A stretch of 64,000 nucleotides of DNA, taken from NCBI GenBank assembly GCA_021399435.1, contig JAJTUP010000022.1:744001-808000 (forward strand). Direction: 5' to 3'. Shown here one piece after another: positions 57,806-64,000 of the stretch. Position numbers and translations under genes: made by a program. Each line of letters opens with the position of its first letter. The stretch's first letter is position 1. The DNA is from Diaporthe sp. PMI_573. Taxonomy: Eukaryota; Ascomycota; Sordariomycetes; Diaporthales; Diaporthaceae. The notes beneath the pieces are model-generated. The model did no database searches. It was not told the origin of the DNA and worked only from the letters and a program-made list of their open reading frames with translations.

Positions 57806-60800
57806 ATGGAAGGCCCAAGTGTCAAGAGGAGAAAATTAGAGCAAGAAGAATGTGTAGCCCAGGGCTTTTCTGCAAATGATTGCGATGTGGGGGCGGAGCC
57901 ACTGACAGATCCATTACCAGAGTCTACAGCGCTCGATATTCATAGACATGACGTGTTATTTGGAATGGTGAGTTTCATTTTCAACATTTGCCTCATAAAC
58001 CATACCCACTAAACTTTTCAGGTCAACATTGAGGTGAAAACCTTAAGGCTCGATGCTTTGGGAGCTGACGTGGACAATTTCATCGAGGTCTCACTCAATC
58101 TTGAAAGGGACCAGCTCATCGCCCGCAACATAACAACCCAAGAATACGGAGAGGGCTATTTGGACGGCAACATCGATCAACGATTGTCCTTAGAGAGCTC
58201 TATGAACACCACAATGCGACACTCCGAGCCTGGCTAATCCGCAGCGATTCTTCGACCGGAAAGAAGCCAGTATACGAACTATTCATAATTCTCTACGGAA
58301 TGCACAGCCAGAAAGATGTCATCGGTGACGTACTGGATGGCGCGGAACTGTTTCTACAGGATCCCCCTGAGCAATTAAGTGGCGACCAATCTGTGCCATA
58401 TCTCAACCCCCATCGTCTACATAACACGGCTCCAGGTTGCGGAGTGACGAAGCGGAAAATTATATATGAAACAGATTCTCTGAAGCAAAGATTTCGAGAG
58501 GTCTTGGACTCAGCATGCGGCCCACAACACTTTGCTGCATGCCAGCAAAGCCCACGTATTTGTACGATGCTTAAACCGTAAGTTCATTATATGCTTCTAG
58601 ATCAGTAGCTTCACATCTAACCACACAGACATCAAATGAAAGTACTTTCCATGATGGTTGAGAAGGAAAGTGGTGAACCCAGTAGGAATGTGTTTGGCTC
58701 CCTGTGGAAAGTCATAAGATCATATGGCAGCGCCGAGTATGAGCCTTTCTTCTTATTTTTTTCTGCCTACGAAAGGGGTTGAGCTTGCCGATCTTGAGGC
58801 TAACTCCATTACTGCATAGATACAAGAATACTGTCACTGGATTCGTGCAGACCGACTTTCCAAGGCTCTGTTGTGGTGGTATTCTCGCTGATGTAGGTAA
58901 CTTCATCACTCTAGTGAGGGCTAAGAATCTCAAATATGGTGTAGTATATGGGCCTTGGAAAGACACTCACCGCAATTTCCCTTATCGCAACGTCGAAAGA
59001 CTCCTTTGAACTCACCGGGCAACGCCCTTCGCCTTCTCAAACGACTCTCATTGTGACACCCTTGTCCCGTAAGTGCTCGCGACTTTAGCGCAAATTTGGC
59101 TAATCGAGTCACAGTGCTTCAGACGTGAGAGGAACAGATATTGAGGTGAATATCGCCAAAATTGAAAAAGAATTGGAAGCCAGGCTAACCGGATACCAGT
59201 CATGTTCATCATGGGCATCTGTCGTATTACATATATTATGGGGCTTCTAAAGGTGACATCTCGTCTCTCACGGGCTACGATATTGTCTTGACAACTTACA
59301 ACACTCTTTTAATCGACAGGTCCAAAAAAAAGGGCAACTGATGGCGGCCTGGGCCTTGGCTCTATTGAATGGCAACATGTAATTCTTGACGAAGGTCAAT
59401 CAGCAACACTTTCCGAGATCCATCGATAAATTTACAATGGGCACTGATTTGATACTTTCAAATGTAGCTCATATCATTCGAAATCGGGCCACGAAACGGT
59501 TTCGAGCCATCCACGCCCTACAAGCTCGCTTCCGCTGGTGTCTCACCGGGACGCCGATCTTCAACCGAATCGAAGACCTGGGATCTCTGATGGGTTTCCT
59601 TGGGGCTCATCCATTCGACTCTTCCTCCTCATTCAATTCGCGAATTTCAAATTCAGTTCTCAAGGGAACACCGAATGCGTTAGAGACACTGCGAAAGCTA
59701 GTACATGCCACATGTTTGGGGAGAACCAAAGACTCGATTCATGACGAATTGCGCCTTCCTAGCCGTACAATTCTTGATGAAGCAGTACAATGGACTCAAC
59801 AAGAGCGGAGTGACTACGACGTGTTGAAATCCAGGTACGCCTCTATCCTCCACGAAGATGATGGGATAAATGTTTCTCGCCGCTTCACAGCGTCCATCAT
59901 GCAAACAATAGCGCGGCTACGACAATTCTGCGACCACGGACTCGATCTTCTGCCAAGAAAGGTACATCAATTATACGATCGTTTTACGACTGCCGACAAG
60001 TTTTCATGTAATATTTTGACGCGTTAGAAGCGTGTGCTGTCTGTCAAATCCCGATTGACATAGACAGTCAGAACCAGAATTCTCTCGACTGTGGACATTA
60101 CCTGTGTTCCCGGTGCCAGAAGAAGACGTCAGATGAGGAAACACTGATAGAAATAGTGTGCAAGATCTTCGATCAAGGTACAGCCAAGTCAGGCTCAAGC
60201 AGTCCCCATCCCAGCATGCAGCTTGCTGCAGCCACAAGCGGTTCTGTGCCATCATCAAAAGTTCAGAAATTGCTTCAAAACTTGATTTCAGAGCGTCAAA
60301 GCTCTTCCTATCAGCCAGTCAAGAGGTGCTCAATCATCCCTGATCTACTCAGTCACCTCATACGCTCACAGTTTTGACAGCGTCGTGTTCTCTTGCTGGA
60401 CCAAGATGCTCGATTTGATACAAAAAGCCCTGGTTAAGCAAGGATTGGAATTTGTGAGAATCGATGGTAGCAAGACAGAGAAAGCACGTAGAGAGGCCAT
60501 TGCTAGATTCAGAGGCAAGCCCAATTGTGGGATTCTCTTGGCCACAATTGGAAGTGCTGGTGTTGTCGTTCCAGACCTCGCCCCTGCATGAAGAAAATGA
60601 TGAGAACTGCGCATGGAACCCCACCCTAATATGGGTCGAAGTAGACTTCTTTGATTAATAACGCCGTTTTATAGACTTGATCTCACTGTCGCTAGCCGTG
60701 TGCATATCATTGAGCCCCAATGGATGCAGACTGCCGAAAATCAAGCCATAGATCGTGTCCATCGCCTGGGCCAAACGCAGGACGTTATTGCTAAGCGTTA

Positions 60801-61094
60801 CATAGTGGAGAATAGCATCGAAGAGGTAAGATCAGATGTTTCTAGAGAGCCTCAAGAAGCTAAAGCCTCTCCAGCATGTCTCGGCGGTCCAAGATAGAAA
60901 GGCTGCCTTTATGCGTCAGGCATTTGAGACCGATGGCTTGAGTGACGCTGTGAGCGCACGAGAAAATCTTCTTAAGGTACGAGTCCTAGCATTTGTCTTA
61001 GAACGATTACTAACATCTATGAGTATCTCACGCAAATGCCATAATTGGTCAGAAGACTTATCGCCTGTGTGAGCTGCTCTGGGCAGCCAACTAA
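57806..61094 (+). pseudogene. Broken SNF2/RING helicase gene (HLTF/Rad5-like)
   Basis: Spliced reading gives a Swi2/Snf2 ATPase of the HLTF/Rad5 class, in order: an N-terminal part starting MEGPSVKRRKLEQEE (a basic KRRK element); GGILADYMGLGKTLTA (Walker A, rebuilt across an intron near 58890-58960); ILDEAHIIRN (DEAH box, near 59380-59475); CLTGTPIFNRIEDL; a C3HC4 RING (CAVCQIP...LDCGHYLCSRC, near 60030-60120); SFDSVVFSCWTKMLDLI; and the final helicase block AIDRVHRLGQTQDV. At least four lesions interrupt it: a frame change between 58165 and 58200, TGA in place of the expected Trp at 59126, an A8 run at 59324 where A7 would keep frame, and a frame mismatch between 60557 and 60675. Introns near the lesions otherwise join well, so loss looks recent. 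Intact relatives act in DNA repair or chromatin remodelling in the nucleus. Confidence 0.75.
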
Positions 61095-62496
61095 TGCCGG
61101 ACAGAACTGGTCGAGATCGGAAATGCGGTTGCAGAAGAAATGAGTGATGAAATACAGATATCGGCAGCAGATACTGCAACGCACTGCCTATTCTGAGTGG
61201 TCGTTAATACCTTCTCCAATCTGAGTCTCATTTTCTGCTCTTACTTTCCACGGGTGCAAAGATCTCGTGATCAAATACGGGGACTACGTTGAATCAATGT
61301 GTCAATTTGAGTACGGGGCAGATCTGTTCATATGGACAGTAGCCATGAAACACAGTTATTCCAATGACATGCTCCTGTCAATCTGGTCATGCTGCTGGTA
61401 TTCGTTCAAGCTTTTCACTTTGCCAACCAAGCAATATGACAAAAGTCATCTTTCTATCTAGGACTTAAGAAATGCATTATATGTCTCTCAAAAAAAAGTC
61501 TATTCTTAATGTACTCTCTGCAACCTTTCTCTTAACACAGTCTCCATATGCCAAGCCCTGAGCTCGTTGTATCCGGGATGAACATATGGACGGAGTTCCT
61601 GTCCTAATGTGAAGGCAACAACCGTAGATGTAGCCTGAGCATTGCAGGTTGATTCATGTGGAGTATGCATCGAATCAAGTTGGAAAGTCGAAAGCCCTGA
61701 GGTCAATTATGCCTCTGGACTTCTACGGGGGCAGCCGAGAGCCGAGCCTGTTCCGAGAAGAAAAGGGGCTCCGGCCGGAACTGATCCTCCCCCACACTAC
61801 CGGGCGGGACTAAACCATGCGCTGAGGTGCTGCAATGCCCTACTCCAAGCAAACCTGATCTGTCGCTAGCGAAAATCTGCTCACAACCGGGAAAAGTGGT
61901 TACTCAATGGCTTCAGAACTACGGAGCAAGGTCAAAAAGGACGGAAACAGGAATCTGCTCTCGGGAAGTGTGGACGGCCGGTTGAGAACAGACACATGCT
62001 CTGCGATAGGGCAGGCTTTTCGTAGATCTTCGTTCACCAGGGAATCAGACTATACAACACACGTCATACGGTCGACTCTTGAGAGGTGACTAGGGTCATA
62101 CTGCAAGCTGAACATGATCGAGTCATCTTATTAGTGATGAAATCTTCAACCGAACGGCAGTGCCTGACAAGGCTGGCTTATACCCACTTTTTAAGAATAA
62201 AACAGGCATCCCCATAACGAACGTCGCGTCACTCCACCCGTCGGAACCATGAAATGATGATCTTTTATCTAAAAGATCGTGGCTTGGTGAACGGCGCATT
62301 TGATTGCGGTCGTGACGACGCGTCACGGCTCGGAGCAAAAAGTAGGAGGTTCGGATTTCCGACAGACAGGGACATATATATACGTTGAATTTGTTTCTCT
62401 TGGAACAGCGTTAGAACATTCTCTGCATCCGCCGAAATACATCTCATTCGCTGAGTGTTTCACACACGTTCTTTTGCCCTGCAATACAATTGCATC
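61095..62496. other. Gene-free interval before the esterase
   Basis: No recognisable gene is seen. An ATATATATA stretch at 62373-62383, about 115 bp upstream of the esterase ATG, is a plausible TATA element for that gene. Confidence 0.45.
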
Positions 62497-64000
62497 ATGC
62501 GTTCGGCCTTCCCCGTCCTCCTTGCTGGGACAGCCTCAGCCGGTCTCCTGCCGCCCTCGAAAGTGGTCCGGCAGGAATCCGCACCCACGGTGACGCTCGA
62601 CTACTGTACTCTAGCCCCTGCTGCCAGCAACACGACCGCGGGGTTGTACAAGTACCAGAACATCCGCTTCGCGGCCGTGCCCACCGGTGACCTGCGCTTC
62701 GCCGCCCCGGAGTGGCCTCCGGTCGAGACCGAGGTAAACGACGGGTCACTCGTCGACTCCGATGTCGACTGTGCCAGCACCGAAGACTGCTTATACATGT
62801 CAGTATTAATCTTCTCCTTCTACGGATCCCCATCTTTCATGCTTTGGAATGTTTCAGAACGCATCACTTCAGGACCCGTAGCAGGACTAACGTAAATATG
62901 TAGGGATATATATGTCCCTGAAAACGCCGCGAACAAATCTCTTCCCGTGCTTGTGTGGACTTATGGCGGTGGTTTTACCGGCGGAAGCAAGTCAGAGAAC
63001 ACGCCTGAGGGCCTGGTGAGTTTGCATCAAGCCGGAGTCTGTGATATGAGCTAATCTCTGCCATCAGTTTGATCTGAGCAGTGACTTCATCTTTGTCTCC
63101 TACAACTACAGGCTCGGGATAACTGGTCTCGCCAATAGTCCAACCTTGCTGCACCAGGGCGGTTTAAGCAACGCAGGGCTCTGGGATGTGCAACACGCTT
63201 TCCAATGGGTCGGCAAATACATTTCCAACTTCGGTGGAAACCCGGACGATATCACAGCTATGGGTTTCTCTGCTGGTGGCTCTCAGGTCCTCTTCGAAAT
63301 AACCCGGTTCGCCGGCCACGCAGAGCAGCTCTTCAAGCAGGCATACGTCATGTCTCCCGGATTCGTTCCAGGAGCCGGCCACGAACACGCCGAGGCCTTC
63401 TTCCTCAACGTCTCCTCGGCTGTTGGGTGCGATGGGGGTGACCTGACCTGCCTGCGCTCCGTCAACTTCACCACGCTCCAGGACGCATCCGACACTCTTG
63501 TTGACACCTATGCCTTCCAGATGCAGCCTCGTGTCGACGGTGACTTCGTCGCCGACACCTATGAGGCCCAGTTCTACCAGAACCGCTTCAACTTCACCGG
63601 CCCTGCTGTCATCACCCACGAGGAACACGAGGCCAACAGTCAGGCTTACTCCGGCGTTAACACCAGCGAGGACGTGTCGACGTACCTGCGCATTTTCTTC
63701 CCCGCCATCACCGACACCCAGGTGGAGGAAGCTCTCACCTTGTACCCCGAGGACGACTACGAGAGCCCTGGCCTGCGTTTCTCTGACATGAAGCAGCACT
63801 TCGATCTCACTGCGCACAACATGGCTTTTACACATGCCATGTCGAACCAGACATGGAACGGGATGGTCCAAATCGACCAGGCTACCCATGGTACTGACCA
63901 AAGCTACTATTGGTACAGCACCTGGACGCTGTCCTCAGACTCTACCACCACCACCTCAAACTCCTCTAGCTCTGCTGGTGGTGGTGCTGGCGGAGGCTTC
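62497..64000 (+). CDS. Secreted type-B carboxylesterase (partial, runs off the window)
   Basis: Three exons so far (62497..62798, 62904..63015, 63068 to the window end) give at least 449 aa with no stop. A signal peptide is evident (MRSAFPVLLAGTASAG). The alpha/beta-hydrolase landmarks are YQNIRFAAVPTGDLRFAAPE, DCLYMDIYVPE (rebuilt across intron 1), the oxyanion-hole stretch VLVWTYGGGFTGGS, and the nucleophile in GFSAGGSQ with Ser at about 206, where most members have GESAGG. A candidate His lies in ATHGTDQSYYW. The last visible residues are a Ser/Thr/Gly-rich linker (SSSSAGGGAGGGF), which may lead to a GPI-anchor signal outside the window. Several N-glycosylation sequons occur. It likely hydrolyses extracellular or cell-wall-associated esters. 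Intron 1 is an introner-like copy. Confidence 0.9.
62799..62903 (+). repeat. Introner-like intron, copy E
   Basis: This 105-nt phase-2 intron of the carboxylesterase begins GTCAGTATTAATCTTCTCC and ends ATATGTAG. Shared core pieces are GGATCCCCATCTTTCATG, TTTGGAATGTTTCAGAACG, CATCACTTCAGGACCC and GTAGCAGGACTAAC. Arms CTACGGATCC (62820-62829) and GGACCCGTAG (62872-62881) are inverted repeats with one mismatch. Confidence 0.88.

Noticed and set aside
59115..59140. Explaining the helicase TGA at 59126 as point mutation by RIP
   Set aside because: The implied change is TGG to TGA, which is not the CpA-to-TpA (TpG-to-TpA) context of repeat-induced point mutation.
1..64000. CRISPR arrays, rRNA genes or intact transposons
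   Set aside because: No regularly spaced direct repeats, no rRNA-like sequence, and no transposase or reverse-transcriptase motifs with terminal repeats were seen.

Overview
The window is nuclear DNA of a filamentous ascomycete (Pezizomycotina, most likely a Sordariomycete; the class is inference). The evidence is short GT-AG introns with CTAAC/CTGAC-like branch sites, roughly balanced base composition, kilobase-scale intergenic gaps, and fungal families such as Clr5-domain proteins, DUF3176, HET, NACHT/STAND, 2EXR-like and Dal5-type permeases. All gene models below were spliced by hand. Wherever I give a protein length, exon phases close to a whole number of codons.

Layout. 0.9-3.0 kb (-): a class I/II aminotransferase. 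4.8-6.5 kb (+) and 15.1-16.6 kb (-): two diverged Clr5-domain paralogues, the second with a broken N-terminus. Between them, a flavin-containing monooxygenase (7.5-9.1, -) and a large telomere-end-binding (Cdc13/Pot1-type) protein (9.8-14.7, +) start head to head. 17.3-19.4 kb: a decayed DUF3176 membrane-protein gene. 19.9-21.8 kb and 25.6-27.2 kb (-): two MFS transporters separated by about 3.8 kb without a recognisable gene. 29.7-30.9 kb (+): a fungal kinase-like protein. 33.1-35.8 kb (+): a dynamin-family GTPase. 36.3-38.8 kb (-) and 39.2-40.6 kb (+): a Dal5-type permease with 16 exons, head to head with a 2-oxoglutarate/Fe(II) dioxygenase. 40.9-42.1 kb (-): a 2EXR/F-box-like protein. 43.2-44.1 kb (+): a short-chain dehydrogenase. 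44.3-44.6 kb: a HET-domain scrap. 45.5-48.0 kb (-): malic enzyme with a long N-terminal extension, preceded by about 4.8 kb of gene-free, G/GA-rich DNA. 52.9-57.0 kb (-): a nine-exon NLR-like NACHT protein ending in C2H2 fingers, head to head with a broken SNF2/RING (HLTF/Rad5-like) helicase gene (57.8-61.1, +). 62.5 kb to the window end (+): a secreted type-B carboxylesterase, truncated by the window edge.

The most striking signal is not a gene. Five introns in five unrelated genes (25.6-27.2 MFS, kinase-like, Dal5 permease, dioxygenase, carboxylesterase) are 101-105 nt long and clearly copies of one sequence, with a shared core and partly complementary arms. They behave like introner-like elements: mobile or multiplying spliceosomal introns. 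All lie in transport, catabolic or accessory genes; none lies in the malic enzyme, telomere, dynamin or NLR genes.

No tRNA, rRNA, CRISPR or intact transposon was found.
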